Shown here: in pieces, positions 12,183 to 23,541 of the stretch | Layout of the letters: each line of letters begins with the position of its first letter | Numbering within the stretch: the stretch's first letter is position 1 | NCBI RefSeq assembly: GCF_024139115.2 | Contig: NC_085141.1 | Coordinates: forward strand, 170,450,994-170,514,993 | Direction of reading: 5' to 3' | Length of the DNA: 64,000 nucleotides | Origin: Armigeres subalbatus | Lineage: Eukaryota; Arthropoda; Insecta; Diptera; Culicidae | The notes under the pieces: model-generated | Seen by the model: only the letters and a program-made list of their open reading frames with translations | Databases searched by the model: none | Told to the model about the DNA's origin: nothing | Position numbers and translations under genes: made by a program

Positions 12183-12568
12183 TGTGATCTTACATTTGTA
12201 ATATTTATGACTAGGTACAGGAATCATAAGAGTGAGTGGCCCTAGAAAAAAGCCCATCTATCGGCAGCTGCGGAATTGCATCGTGTAGTCCCGCCTGCAA
12301 CGATGTGAGATGTGAATAAACTACTGATGTTAGATAACCCTCTTAATCTATGTAAAACCAGTAGTACAGCTGCACAAGCGTTGGATAATTTAATAATTTG
12401 ACAATTATAGTTTTTTTTTTGTAATAGCGGTACCAGAGGATAAGTTAATTTATTATTGACGTGTTGTGATACTTGATGTATGAATACAAAACGGAATGGC
12501 AAACATCACATGGTTCAAGAGGTAGCTGAGATTAGCGTACGGCCCCGACATCATCTTCTCACATTTCA
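12183..12568. other. Duplicated spacer before the LINE
   Basis: Matches B 43,134-43,460 and, just before the LINE, B 43,928-43,953 ('gtacggccccgacatcatct'). About 460 bp present in B (43,470-43,927) is missing here. No gene is visible. Confidence 0.5.
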
Positions 12569-12573
12569 TTTAT

Positions 12574-13900
12574 TTAGTCTACATCTAAACAGATAATACT
12601 GAATCAACAATTTGACGCCACAATACACGGTTCGAGGCCGCATCTCCATCCTCGAATACGACGCTCGCCAAGTCGTTTTGCACCTGGTCTGCCCATCTGC
12701 TCGCTGCTCCACGTCGTCTCGTACCTGCCGGATCGGAAGCGAAACATCTTTGCAGGGTTGCTGTCCGGCATTCTTGCAACATGCCCCTGCCCATCGTACC
12801 CTTCCGACTTTAGCTACCTTCTGGATACTGGGTTCGCCGTAGAGTTGGGCGAGCTCGTGGTTCATTCTTCGCTCTTACACACCGTCCTCTTGCACACCGC
12901 CAAAGATGGTCCTAAGCACCCGTCTCGAATACTGAGTGCTTCAAGTCCTCCTCGAGCATTGTCATGTTTCATGTCCGTAGAGGACAACCGGTCTTATTAG
13001 CGTCAGGTACATGACACATTTGGTGCGATGAATCTTTTTGACCGCAGTTTCTTCTGGAGCCCGTAGTAGGCCCGACTTCCACAGATGATGCGCTTTTGAT
13101 TTACGACTGACATTGTTATCAGCCGTTGCAAGGGTCCGAAGTAGACGAATTCCTCGACCACCCTCGGTATCCCGTCATCGTAACATCTCTTCCCAGGCGG
13201 GCCCCGCGCTCGGTTCCGCCCACAAGCATGTACTTTGTCTTTGACGCATTCACCACCAGTCCAACTTTTGTGCTTCACGTTTCAGGCGGTGTACAGTTCT
13301 GCCACCTTTGCAAATGTTCGGCCGACAATGTCCATGTCATCCGCGAAACAAAAAATTGACTGGATCTGTTGAAAATCGTACCTTTTACACCGGCTCTCCC
13401 GCACACCTTATAGCCAATGTTGAACAACAGGCACGAAAGTCCATCACCTTGTCTTTATCCCGCGATTCGAACGAACTGGAGTGTTCGCCGAAATCTTCCA
13501 CAGTTTGCACACCATCCACCGTTGCTTTGATCAGTCTGGTAAGCCCCAGGAAGCTGTTCCCCATTTCCATAGCTCTACGCGGTCTATACTGTCGTATGCC
13601 GCCTTGAAATCAACAAACAGATGATGCGTTGGGACCTGGAATTCACGGCATTTTTGCGATTTACCGTACAGTAAAGATCTGGTCCGTTGTCGAGCGGCCG
13701 TCAAGGAAGCCGGCTTGATAACTTCCACGAACTCATTCACTAATGGTGACAGACGACGGAAGATGATCTGGGATATCACTTTGTGCGGATTAGGATGGTG
13801 ATCGCTCGAAAGTTCTCCACTCCAGCTTGTCGCCTTTCTTGTAGAGGGGCATATAACCCTTCCTTCCACCTCCGGTAGCCGTTCGGTTTCCCAGATTCTG
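12574..13900 (-). pseudogene. RTE-like reverse transcriptase, frameshifted
   Basis: On the minus strand, pieces in three frames correspond one after another to the intact protein at 63,110-64,000. They include the catalytic phrase CFADDMD at about 13,332-13,352, YYGLQKKLRSK near 13,030-13,075 and NHELAQLYGEPS near 12,840-12,865. An upstream RT block near 13,560-13,620 reads FVDFKAAYDSIDR. At least eight frameshifts separate these blocks, so no functional enzyme is made. Relative to the 63-kb copy, nearly all differences are losses of one to four bases. Confidence 0.85.
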
Positions 13901-13988
13901 ACTATCAGTCAGGCAGTGGGCCAGCTTTTCCGGGCCCATCTTGATGAGCTCAGCCCGATACCATCCTTACTAGCTGCTTTATTGGTCT

Positions 13989-14640
13989 TTAGCTGTTGGA
14001 TGGCATCCTAACTTCCCTCAAGGTGGGGGCTGGTTTTCCATCGTCCGCTGAACTGACGTAGCAGCCCTCCGCTGCCTTGACTTTCACTGCCTGGCTCTCA
14101 GCGCCATTCGTTCCTAGTGCTGCTTCCACCTTTCGATCACCACGTTCGTCCGTCAAGATGCTCATCCTTATCCCGGCACATTTCGGCTCGCGGCACGAAG
14201 CCTTTGGGGATGCGTTGAGCTTCTGAGAACTTGCGTGTTTCTTGAGAACGCACAGCTGTTCCATCTCATCGCACTCCGTTTCTTCCAGGCGGCGTTTCTT
14301 CTCCCGAAAAGGCGGGTCGTCTGTCTCCGCTTCCGTCTATAACGTTCCACGTTCTGCCGGGTATTCGTTGCGCGACCGCCCGTGCTGCGTCCTTCTCCAG
14401 AATCTGTCTGACTCTTCGTCGAACAATCGTTCCATCGACTTGTCCCATATACCCGACTTTGTCTCCGCTGCGTCGTTAATGGCTGCTTTAACTGTATTCC
14501 AGCAGTCCTCAAGAGGGCCCCATCGAGCTCACTCCTTCCGGCAACGCGCTGTAGAGATGCTGTCGTATGCAGTGGCGACATGGTTGTTCAGTCGCTCGGT
14601 CGTACTCGCGACGGCGTCGGTACCGAACATTGTTGACGGT
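13989..14640 (-). pseudogene. Connector between endonuclease and RT of the RTE-like element, broken
   Basis: Minus-strand fragments rich in Arg, Lys and Ala occur between the two enzymatic domains, including a short stretch reading FGRRNAAWKKRSAMR. This is the position of the unstructured, basic linker in RTE-type polyproteins. It has multiple frameshifts and no independent function. Confidence 0.5.
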
Positions 14641-15102
14641 AGTTTTAGAGTTAATCCATCACGTAGTGGTCAGAGTCGATGTTAGCGCCGATATGTCCTA
14701 ATGATACGGAGAAGTGCCGTCCATCAATCGACGTGGTCGATTTGTGATTCTGTCTGCAGTGGTGATCTCCAGGTGTACCGATACGGAAGGCTGTGTGGAA
14801 GTAGGTGTTGAATGGCATATTCTTGAGGAGCGAAATCAATTAGTCGTAGGCCGTTTTCGATCGTCAGCCGGTGTGTAGTTCAATAGTCAGTCTAAGCCTC
14901 CTCTTGGCCAACCTGAGCGTTCAAATCTCCTATGATGATGAGTATCTAGCTATCGCTCAGTTCCAGCTGCGTCCTTATCATCATCAGTGCTTCCAGAGTG
15001 TGGGCTATGGACGTTGATTATCTGAAGTTGAAGAACCCCGATCCTCAACCTGCACATTCTCTCTTGATCCACCACCCGATCACGCGCCTTGCATGTCACC
15101 CA

Positions 15103-15432
15103 CTACAAAGCTGTTCCCAGCTTGTGTGTGGTGCCGCAGTTCTGGTAGATGGTATGATTACCTCTAAACGTTCGCACCATTGATCCCTTCCAACAAACCT
15201 CCTGCAGCGCTACGATGCCGAATCCACGGCTCCTGAGACATTTGAGATTCGCAGTTCCACGAACGAGCCAATCGCTAGTCCTTTCGTCGCAGTGGTCTTC
15301 GCCGATGGTTCCGGTCCGTACTCTCTTGTTGATTGTTCGTCGCGTGAGTTTTTTTTGGCTGGCGCGGGCCTGACACCGAACCCCACCGGAGGACCATTCC
15401 TCCTTATTTGTGGACCATGGTGCAAGTTTCAC
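15103..15432 (-). pseudogene. Apurinic-type endonuclease of the RTE-like element, N-terminal part
   Basis: The minus-strand translation contains FGIVALQEVCWKG (about 15,190-15,230), the Glu-containing motif of APE-type LINE endonucleases, followed by NHTIYQNCG and a conserved glycine stretch. In LINEs this domain nicks the target DNA before primed reverse transcription. The rest of the domain continues toward 14,640 but is split by frameshifts. Confidence 0.75.
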
Positions 15433-15764
15433 TTAGAGTCCCTCGTCGCCACTCGGACGATGATCAGCCGCCCTATACGGAGAACAGACGCTGTTGTAAG
15501 CCGATCCGACATGGAGAACAGACGCTCAATAAGATTTGCACCCCCGAGAAAACCCCCTTCCCAGTCAGCATACGACCATAGTTCCCACGGGTTGGTTACC
15601 CGATCTTCCCTAAGGTTGCTCGTATCCGGCCAGCACCGCGGGAGGTAGGAAGGAGTTGCTGGGTAAGAGGCTAGGACCCGAGATGGGGTCTATTTATTCC
15701 TTCAGGTACGCGAAGTACCAATGGTACGCTTTACCCAGCATTTGCCGTGCCCTTCTACATATCT

Positions 15765-16120
15765 TCTTCTATTCTATTTTTTATGTAAATGAATTTCTGA
15801 TGTCTGACCCTCATATTTAAACAGCTGAACCCATCAACGTGCAAATTTGTAGCAGAAGAATTTGAGGGAAGATTCATAAGATGGTTCGATACTCCGAAAA
15901 TCTGAGAATTAATCAATTTTAGGCAAAATGAAATTCGTCAGGTCTGCAAGTCTTCTTCTTATATACATAAAAATGAATTTCAGTCTGTCTGACCTCATAG
16001 ACACGGAAGGGTCTTAAGATGGATGAGACCCTCTCCCTCTGAAGTGGAAATCCATGCAAATGAAACAGCATTTGGCATGTGAAAAAAAAGTTTTGAAGTT
16101 TGCTTTGGCTTACATTTCAC
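15765..16120 (+). repeat. 'Aaatgaatttctgtctgtctg' repeat, Helitron-like start, two partial copies
   Basis: Two partial copies start with 'tatgtaaatgaatttctg' (about 15,780) and 'catacataaaaatgaattt' (about 15,964). The second runs through 'gagaccctctccctctg' to the 'catttggcatgtg' phrase. In many insects, non-autonomous Helitrons begin with a TATATAAAAATGAATTT-type end, so a Helitron-related origin is possible. No 3' CTAR hairpin was identified. The same pair is in copy B at 44,090-44,430. Confidence 0.35.
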
Positions 16121-17351
16121 AGTGTTGTTTTGTCGATTTCTGTGTGCTTTTAATAGCATCGTTTCTGTTGATTTGTTCGTTGTAGTTTGTACGAAGAAGA
16201 CGTTAGATTTGAAAAGGGCTACTTTTGGAAACCGAAAAGAATAAAACCAAAAAATGAGAAGATAATTTCACTCTCCATCAACCCAGATATACACCTAGTG
16301 TATCTGTTGTTGTTGGTCTACAGGGTCCCAGTAGCCTTGCAACCAAAGGCGTACGATTGCCAATCCGGAGATGGCGAGTTATATTCTTGGTCCGGTCTAG
16401 GATGTTTTCGATGCGGGTATCGAAAAGGTTTCGATTAATAACTGAGGAAATGTTAATAGAATACTAAGTTGAAAAGCAGACCAAGTTCCAGTTGGAATGT
16501 AGAGCCACCCCAGCCAATAAAAGGATATTCCAAACCCTTAGGATATGCAAACAGACCTCTATAGCAACTCGATTAACTTAGCTGATGTCTGTATGTGTGT
16601 ATGTGTATGTTATACACACTTTTTGGAACTGTGATATAAAAAATAAAGCGACATGGAAAATTCCATGGGTTTGGCAAGGGCCTAATTGTTTGCTATTGAA
16701 ATTTAGTGCAATCGAACATAGTGTTCTAGAATTATTTGAAAAGCGTTGTTTTTACAGCTTTATCGCGATATTCAAAATATTTACTATGTTTACCTACTTG
16801 ATTTGTCAATAAAAAAAAGCTCATTTTAACTGAATGCTGTGAGACGGTGTTTGGAGTCGATCTTTTTTATTTTTTTGAAACAAAAACAGAGTAGGTAATG
16901 CACCTATCCTTTCGCATTACAGATTGTATTGAGAATAACAAAAAAGAAACTGAACTTCTCAAACAATTTTGAGAGAAATTTCTTCATAAATTCCTGTTTA
17001 TCGCTTGGGAATTCCTGCAGAAATTATTAAATAATTAAGCGAATTTCTGTGGAAACTATTAGGCTTTTTCCTATTCTATTAGGAATTTTTCACAAAATTT
17101 TTGCGCTTATCACTCTCGAAAGCCCTTCAACAATTTCTTTCGGAATACATGAGTAAGAGAGTGAGTCTTTAGGTGAATTCAGCCTTCCGAAATTCTTTCA
17201 TAAATTCAAGACGGAATTACTTTTGAAAGCACTTAAGGTTTTAATTTTTCGTAGCGAAATTCTGCAGAATATTCTCCAAGACGTACACATTTATTTATAT
17301 ACGAAAATTATTTTAAGCTTGGAATGTATTTACTTGTCATAAGCACACATC
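16121..17351. other. End of copy A and junction toward BEL gag
   Basis: Collinear with B 44,431-45,717 up to 17,196, except that the 155-bp MITE at B 44,717 is absent here: the empty site 'gagttatattcttgg' is at 16,376. After 17,196 about 155 bp match nothing else in the window before the BEL gag start. A 75-codon frame at 16,585-16,812 has no recognised domain. Confidence 0.55.
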
Positions 17352-18930
17352 ATGCACGCGTACAAAAAGGATGAGATTGAGCTACGACTGCTATGCGCAC
17401 ATAAAATTTAGCGCGAGTCTCACGAAGCTTGTGACGAGTTTGTACAATTCATTTAATTCCACTTCTTTGTTGTACCGGAGCAGCAGATGGCCTGGTGAGA
17501 AGATGCAGGAGGAGAAGGATCGCGAGATGAATAACGTGTTGAATGATCTACAGCACCAAAGCTTCAGCGCTGAATGGAGAAAAGGGAGCAGTTGGGATTT
17601 ATATCGAACCACTGTTCAACTGACTGTATGCTACTACCTACAGCAAATTCTACGACGCTAGGTAAGTGACCTGTGCAGAAGCAGATGTGTGCAAGATGAT
17701 GGAGCAAAAAGAAAGGCAGCTGCAAGGAAATGGCACAGAAGCAGGATCTTGAGACGAAGGGGTTCTTGAAGAACGTTTGCGAGCAATGGAGATTAGCACC
17801 ACCGAACCCATACCAAGGAAGGGCAATGGCCTGAATGCTGATGCAGATCCGTTTGACCTGAATCACTCCCCCTCTGGACCACCCTCAGTAACCTTTTCCA
17901 ACGAGCTGAGCAGAAGTCAACTCGCTGCAAGGCATGCGGTGGCGAGGAGGCGCCACTCATCTTTAGCGGCAATCCCGGTCGTTGGTTTATTTATTGCCAC
18001 CTGCGAGAGTACCACCAGAATGCGCGGTTTCAGCGACTAGGAAAACCTACTTCGGCTTCAGCGAAGTCTAAAAAGCGAAAGTGCTCCCAGCCAAGAAGCC
18101 GGTTGTTACATCCAGCCGCACCTGGAGGAGTTATCAGCACGTTGCGCACACCGCTCGGTCGTCCAGAAATAATCGTGCACTCGCTGGAATGCAAGATTCG
18201 GGAGATGACAACGCCGAAGACGGAGAAATTGGGGACTCTGACCACTTTGTGTTGCAGTCCAGAACATAAAAACTATCGTGGCGTGTGGATTAAACGAGCA
18301 CTTGTGTAATGTGGCACTTCTGTAAGAACTTGTTGACAGATTGCCGCCAACCATCAAGCCTGGGGACTGAGCGAAACATCGGCAAACATTGCAAGGAATC
18401 ACACTATCGGATTTTAGTGCTTGGCTAGGTACGCTTGTAGAAGCGGCGTGTGTAGTGACGGTAAATTTCATCCTTTAGCACCTGGCGTTATCAAATCCGA
18501 GAAGCGTAGTCGGAAAGAAGCGAGCACACTGCACATTTTGAACATAGCCCCAGCCGTGCATTCCATGGAAAAGCGTCTCCGTCAGCGTCGATTAAGGCGT
18601 TAGCAAACCTTGCGTTATCTTGTCACGGAGGATGCAGCAAAAGTTGAGTTGTGTAAGAAGTTCAAGGAGCTGAACATAGGGGCACGATGGACAGCGTTGA
18701 AAACAGCACAAGTTGCGCCGCAAGTGTTTGGCGAAGCACTTCGGAGCATGTGTGGTAAAGCTAAGCTTCAGGAAGAAATGGTTGTTCATATATGCACCAA
18801 TGAACTACTGGCTACTGGATGACTCCAGATATCACCGAAAGGGAGGAGTTGCAAACGTCGACCCAACTGTTGTCGCTACTCGCAGACCAGAAGCGTTCAA
18901 GAAGGCGCCCAGCGAAACATGTAATAATTA
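17352..18930 (+). pseudogene. BEL/Pao gag, frameshifted
   Basis: The ATG at 17,352 opens MHAYKKDEIELRLLCAH, then the frame is lost. Later blocks in other frames read KMQEEKDREMNNVLNDLQ (about 17,505), NELSRSQLAARHAV (about 17,900), LFIATCESTTRM (about 17,986, typical of the DUF1759-like Pao gag) and GRPEIIVHSLECKIREM (about 18,155). A zinc-binding part lies at about 18,640-18,770 with CKKFKELN, RKCLAKHFGACV and a later His/Cys. Gag would package element RNA in cytoplasmic particles. The protein is not translatable as a whole. Confidence 0.85.
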
Positions 18931-18947
18931 CATCAGCAGTGTTAGTA

Positions 18948-20940
18948 AGATTTTTTTATCTTTTTTTATCTTTTATTGAGAGGGAAAAGCCAGTAGTGAG
19001 TGGAGTTTGAATGAATTTCACTCCTTCTCCGTAGGCATAAAACCTCGTCTTTTTCATATCAACAGTTTACAAACCAAATGATACATTCTTATAAGCTTTT
19101 TAGAACTAACTTAACTTTAACGATACAATATTGGAACACTTTCACTACGACTAACATAACAAAAAAACTTGACTTACATAAAGTTGGACAAACATCGATA
19201 ACATTTTTTTTCAATGCAGAACGCGACAAATTAAAATCGAATACACTATAACATTGATTGAAAATTCCCACACATACTACTAATCGGTTCATTTTGGCCA
19301 TAATTTGTACGGGACATAGGAACATCGAACAAATTAGGGAACGAAGATCACGACGACGAATATCAATATCTATAAGACGGACCAAATAAACTACAGTCAA
19401 TGTTTGAGAGCAGAAGGTCAGATATAAATGGTGTTTTATCGACATCACGTCGTAAATACAGCGGTTCAAGTCCATCGAGTTATAACGATCCTCGTATCTT
19501 GGGAGATTTTGAGGATCGTTCCATATAAGAAGACGAAGCGCAAAACGCACAAACTTGGTAGCTGGATGGACTCAATGCGTTGGATGCCATTTTTGGTAAT
19601 ATGGGGAATCATACCACAGCTTTATCTTAACATTGGTCTAACTAAGGAGCAGTATAGCGCTTTTAAACAGTACACACTTTGTGAAATTTTTTGTAACTCT
19701 AAATAGAAATCCAAGACTTTTCGACGCTTTTGAAGAAATGTACGCTGGTGTGGTCCTTGAACGAGAGCTTACAGTCAAGCATGTCCCTAAGTCTTTCACA
19801 CGGTTGTATTCTTCCTTAAAGCTATGTCAAAGATTTTGTAGTCAAAGTTTATGATTGAATGCTTATGAGCAAAACTTATAACAGAACATTTAGAGGCATG
19901 TCGCTAAAACCATCCGGTTGGCAACACATCTATTCGGCGAATGCGTTCAATCCGAGATTGCAGGTATGGAAGCATCGGTTACGGTACGAATTACAATAAT
20001 AGAGTTTGAAATCATCTGGCATACGAAACTTTGAGGCAGTCGATGGAGAAGTTTACATCGTTTAGATATAATAAGAAAAGGTATGGTCCGAGATGGCTTC
20101 CTTTGAGGTACGCCTGATGTAACGTTGAAAGATGTTGATATATTATTTCCGATTTTGACATATATTTTACGACCAACTAGATAGGAATCCGAGCCAATTC
20201 AAGATTTTTCCTGAAAACCAAGTCGCTGCAGTTTGCTCAACACCGCAACCCGATGATTAATTTTATCAAAGGCAGCTGATAGGATCAGCGTATACTGCGT
20301 CAACCTGAAGACGATTCTGTGAAGCGAGCGAGCTATAAACGATACGTACGATACGAGGTTTATGGATGTGGATCCTCTTTTTTAGGGATGAATCCATTGT
20401 TGAGATTCAGTAATATAGTTCATTGCAGCTGTGTGTTAAAAATGCTAGAACAATAACCTCGAGTAAAGTTTCATGATCCCACGGTAATTTGAAACTTCGC
20501 GTTTGTCTCCCTTTTATAGACTGGAAAGATGTAGGATTAAGCTTCTTCAAAGATCTGGAAAAACTCCAGAGCGTAGAGATGTGTTGAAAATGGCAGCCAA
20601 TGGTGAAGATAGGGCAGTTGAGCACTTCTTAATGATCAGTGAAGGCACTCCGTCTGGTCCAGGATTTGTCGAGCGTTTCAGTTTCTGTACAAGCATTCAT
20701 AACAGTCTCGGCATCAACGAAAGGGTGAGATCCAAAAGTGCAGATAGAGAGGGTACATTTAGTGCTGCAGCAGATACTTGTTGTTCATCAAGAACCTCGT
20801 TAGTAAAAACATTGCTGAACTGCTCGCGGAAAAGTTCACAGGATGTCCTTCGTAGAATAGTTTCAGCATCACCGGAGCGACATTTTCTGATATGTTCTGG
20901 TGTGCTTCTTCATCGAGAGGAAAATCTGGTTTTCACCTTT
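18948..20940 (-). mobile_element. Non-LTR retrotransposon (Jockey/I-group-like), 5' truncated, inside BEL
   Basis: Inserted antisense between the gag zinc-binding region and the protease of BEL. Its 3' end is at the low-coordinate side with AATAAA followed by GATAAAAAA-type repeats (complement at 18,950-18,975). Minus-strand coding blocks include GVPQG-like and YA-DDF motifs and a conserved C-terminal block. No endonuclease was found, so it is 5' truncated, as is usual for LINEs. It must be younger than the BEL insertion. Confidence 0.8.
19089..20900 (-). pseudogene. Reverse transcriptase of the Jockey/I-group-like LINE, frameshifted
   Basis: Reading down the minus strand: NPGPDGVPS near 20,650; FNTSLRSGVFPDLWK near 20,560-20,600; GSHLGPYLFLLYLNDV near 20,060-20,110; the catalytic YADD near 19,990-20,010, where one extra base splits YA from DD; then CVGIFNQCYSVFDFNLS near 19,240-19,290 and WNDPQNLPRYEDR near 19,490-19,520. 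The family normally has one continuous RT frame. Here the frame changes at least five times, so it is inactive. Confidence 0.8.
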
Positions 20941-20942
20941 GC

Positions 20943-21350
20943 CTTTTAGATGACGGCGGATCAGCAACTTTGATGGAACAAGAAGCCTAGTTGAAGGAGT
21001 TGGACTGTGAAGGTGAATCATACCAACTGTGTCTGGGATGGACAGCAGATCACCAACGGCAAGAAAACGAGCCCATGTGGATGCTTGTAAAGGAAATTCT
21101 GGAGTGCAAGAATCGAACGTCCATTGGATCCTGGAAGGTGCACACGGAAAACAATCTGGTTTCACCTCGGCAAACTCTGGCGATGGACGAATTGAAACGA
21201 CGCTACCAACACCTGAATGACTTGCCAGTTGAGTCAAGTATCAAAGCGTACGTCCGCGGATTCTTATCGTAGCGACACCGCTGCCGTTTCAGGGCCGCGC
21301 ACAGATAGCAAGAGAGGAGTTTTACTTGTTTAGGCTGGATAGTTTTCGGA
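20943..21350 (+). pseudogene. BEL/Pao aspartic protease region
   Basis: LDDGGSATLMEQEA starts at 20,946 and contains the aspartate of the retroviral-type protease active site (DDG in this lineage). It continues with ELDCEGESYQLCLGWTA and, near 21,180, LAMDELKRRYQHLNDLPVES, a conserved block after the protease in Pao elements. A stop (TAG at about 20,986) and frameshifts break it. The enzyme would cut the Gag-Pol polyprotein. Confidence 0.75.
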
Positions 21351-21799
21351 CCCTGCTCTAACCCATCGCAATCAAATAATGCTTTCGCAGCGCATCACAA
21401 CGTCCATCTGTATCCATGTTGTGTGCAAAACGACGTAGACATGCACGTCGCAACAGTCATCAGGTATCAGAAACTTCTCGCTAGACAGCCTTGGTGTTAT
21501 GAGTCCTATTAAACCGCTTCTATCGAAAGACGATGAGCGATCGCAAAAGTTACTTGGAATCCAAACGCACGTCAACGAAAGGCGCGGCGAAACGGGATTG
21601 CTTCGGCGGTACGGACAATGTGCGGCTTCCAGACAGTAAAGACGACTCGCGACGACTGGTATGTTAAGCCGGTAGCGAAAGTAGCGCATCCTGAATCTGG
21701 GGCTGGAGGTGTTGAAGCAGAAGATTAGGGTACTCATGAACGCAGAGATTACATCGAGAAGCTGACAGAAAGCCAACTTGCCCTAAAGATACGATCGTG
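21351..21799 (+). pseudogene. BEL/Pao N-terminal RT/linker region, badly scrambled
   Basis: Between the protease and the first clear RT block. Fragments occur in three frames, but many deletions prevent a continuous reading. It is assigned to BEL from its position only. Confidence 0.45.
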
Positions 21800-22650
21800 T
21801 TTGGTACTTTCCCATATTTCCTGTGGTGAATCCAAACAAGCCAGGGAAAATACGCGGCGCGTATGTGATGCAGCTGCCAAGGCTGCCGGAGTTTCCTTTG
21901 AATTCTTTTGCTCACCGGTCCGGATCAACTTACTTTCTTTCCATCAGTCCTGCACCGATCTCCATGAATTTCCGAATCGCCATCACAGGCGATATTCGGG
22001 AAATGTTCTACCAGGTGATGGTAAACAAAACCGATCAACAGTGTCAGGAGGTTCCCTGTGGCGTGACGGGGAACAAAACTGCAGCCCGGATGTGTACGCA
22101 ATGAAGGTGATGACGTTCTGGAGCTACTTGCTCGCCAAGCTGTGCGCAATATGTGAAAAAATCACAACGCTCAACGGTTTTGTGTACAGTTTCCACGGGC
22201 GGCCGAAGCGAGTAATCAAAGAAGCACTACGTGGATGATTATGCTGTTCAGTGGAGGAGTCGTAAAGAAGATGCGGTCAAACTAGCGAAAAGATGCCCGC
22301 TTTGTACACGCCAGGCTGGCTTCGAGGATACGCAATTGGCTATCTAACTAAAAACGATTACACGTGAGCTAGAAACGGAGCCTGGAGAGAAAAGTATGAA
22401 TCTCTGCTGAAAGCGCGGAACAGAGAAAGTACTTGGTATGTGGTGGTGCACAATACTTAGTTGGAGCAGGACATTTAAAGTTTCTCCGAGAATCGACGCC
22501 GATTTACTCCATGGTCGGATCATACCAACGCAAAAGGCAGATCTTGAGTACTCTTATGATGATATACGACCCATTAGGGACCTGGCAAACCTACTCCCTG
22601 TTTCTCGAAAATACTTCAGGAGATTTGGCGTAGCGGTGTTGAATGGGATG
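21800..22650 (+). pseudogene. BEL/Pao reverse transcriptase with YVDDY
   Basis: Blocks in alternating frames read VNPNKPGKIR (about 21,824), FRIAITGDIREMFYQVMVNK (about 21,972), a catalytic Asp region, then CSPDVYAMKVMTF (about 22,079) and HYVDDYA (22,225-22,245), the metal-binding RT motif in its BEL/Pao form. Next is IYDPLG near 22,563, the end of the RT domain. It would copy element RNA into DNA inside particles. Frameshifts prevent expression. Confidence 0.88.
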
Positions 22651-22759
22651 ATCGTATCAAGCCCGGAGCAGTGCGAAAAACTGGAAGACATGGTTATGAG
22701 TTCTCCCAAATGTAGAAACCGTCTGCGTTCCCAGGTGTTACCGGATAAGTATACCGGTA

Positions 22760-23470
22760 TGGGAGTTAATAATGTTATGCAGCTTCACGCATTCGTTGGT
22801 GCGTCGGAAAACGGATTTTGCGACGGTTGCTTATCTACGGCCTGAGGAAAAGGCGAAGTGGAATGCGCCCTGATCGGCGCGAAGACACGTGTAGCTCCAT
22901 TGCGGTACGTGTCGATTCCCAGGCTGGAACTTCAAGCAGCAGCGATGGGGAGCCCGCCATGAAGAAACGAAATTATGGAGACTCACAAGCGAAAACCCAC
23001 ACAAAAGATTCTTTGGTCAGACCTTCACGTGATGTCCTTTGCTGGCTTAATTCTGACTATCGTAGCCATATCTGGGTTTGTCGGGGTACGAGTCAGTGAG
23101 CTGTTGGAGACAACTGAGCTAAAACGAGTGGCACTCGATTGCGTCGAAAATTAATGTAGCTGATGAAGCTACAAAATGGCAGAAGCTGCCGGATCTTTTC
23201 TCCTGATAGCCGATGGTTCCGTTGTCCAGAATTCCTATGGAAATCAGAAGAGCAATGGCCCATCACAATGACACAAAGTATGGTCAAACTGAAGAAGAAA
23301 GATGTCCGCACGTTCTGCATCATTTCGGTATCACCGCGCTGGAAACTCCAGTGGGAGGATTTTTCGAGCTGGAAGAGCTTGCTACGCCGCGTAGCATACG
23401 TGAAACGTTACCCAACCAACTCTCGCTGAAAGTTAACGAAAAAAGAATATCATCACCGGTCCACTGACTC
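22760..23470 (+). pseudogene. BEL/Pao RNase H and following domain
   Basis: MQLHAFVGASENGF (22,777-22,820) corresponds to the first RNase H motif, which usually reads F-V-D-A-S; here the aspartate is replaced by glycine (GGT). Further blocks are ALIGAKTRVAPLRYVSIPRL (about 22,872), KILWSDL and VLCWLNSD (about 23,005-23,060), VSELLE (about 23,092) and EEQWPIT (about 23,249). The missing Asp would by itself be expected to inactivate RNase H. The frame is also broken several times. Confidence 0.8.
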
Positions 23471-23541
23471 AAGAAGAACTAAAAGGAGACTGAATTGTTT
23501 ATTCTAAAGCAGGTGCAGGAAGCTGAGTTTGGCGCAGAGAT

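Larger units (their letters stand above)
12569..15748 (-). mobile_element. RTE-like non-LTR retrotransposon, about full length, frame-broken
   Basis: An element of about 3.2 kb on the minus strand, the size expected for the RTE clade. An apurinic endonuclease lies at the high-coordinate end, then a connector, then reverse transcriptase, with a short repetitive 3' tail (complement 'ttcatttatttagtctac'). It is closely related to the element at 63,089-64,000. The short flank ACAT occurs on both sides, and the same site in copy B holds no LINE. Many small deletions break every frame. JAM1 of Aedes aegypti is a known RTE member and a plausible relative, but I cannot prove identity. Confidence 0.85.
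1..17196 (+). repeat. Long duplication, copy A
   Basis: This segment is collinear with 30,011-45,717 in the same orientation. Matching landmarks are position 1 with 30,011, 1,352 with 31,592, 2,221 with 31,736, 6,739 with 35,508, 7,850 with 36,870, 11,900 with 41,400 and 16,321 with 44,641. Similarity stops at 17,196 here and 45,717 in copy B; the left end lies outside the window. Copy A alone has insertions at about 149-505, 1,487-2,220, 3,495-3,760, 3,797-5,605 and 12,569-15,748. It also has many 1-4 bp deletions relative to B. It could be a tandem segmental duplication, or two haplotypes joined in the assembly. Confidence 0.9.

Noticed and set aside
11906..12187. 93-codon frame in copy A
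   Set aside because: Its C-terminal part is a translation of a Feilai head fragment, and the frame is not kept in copy B.
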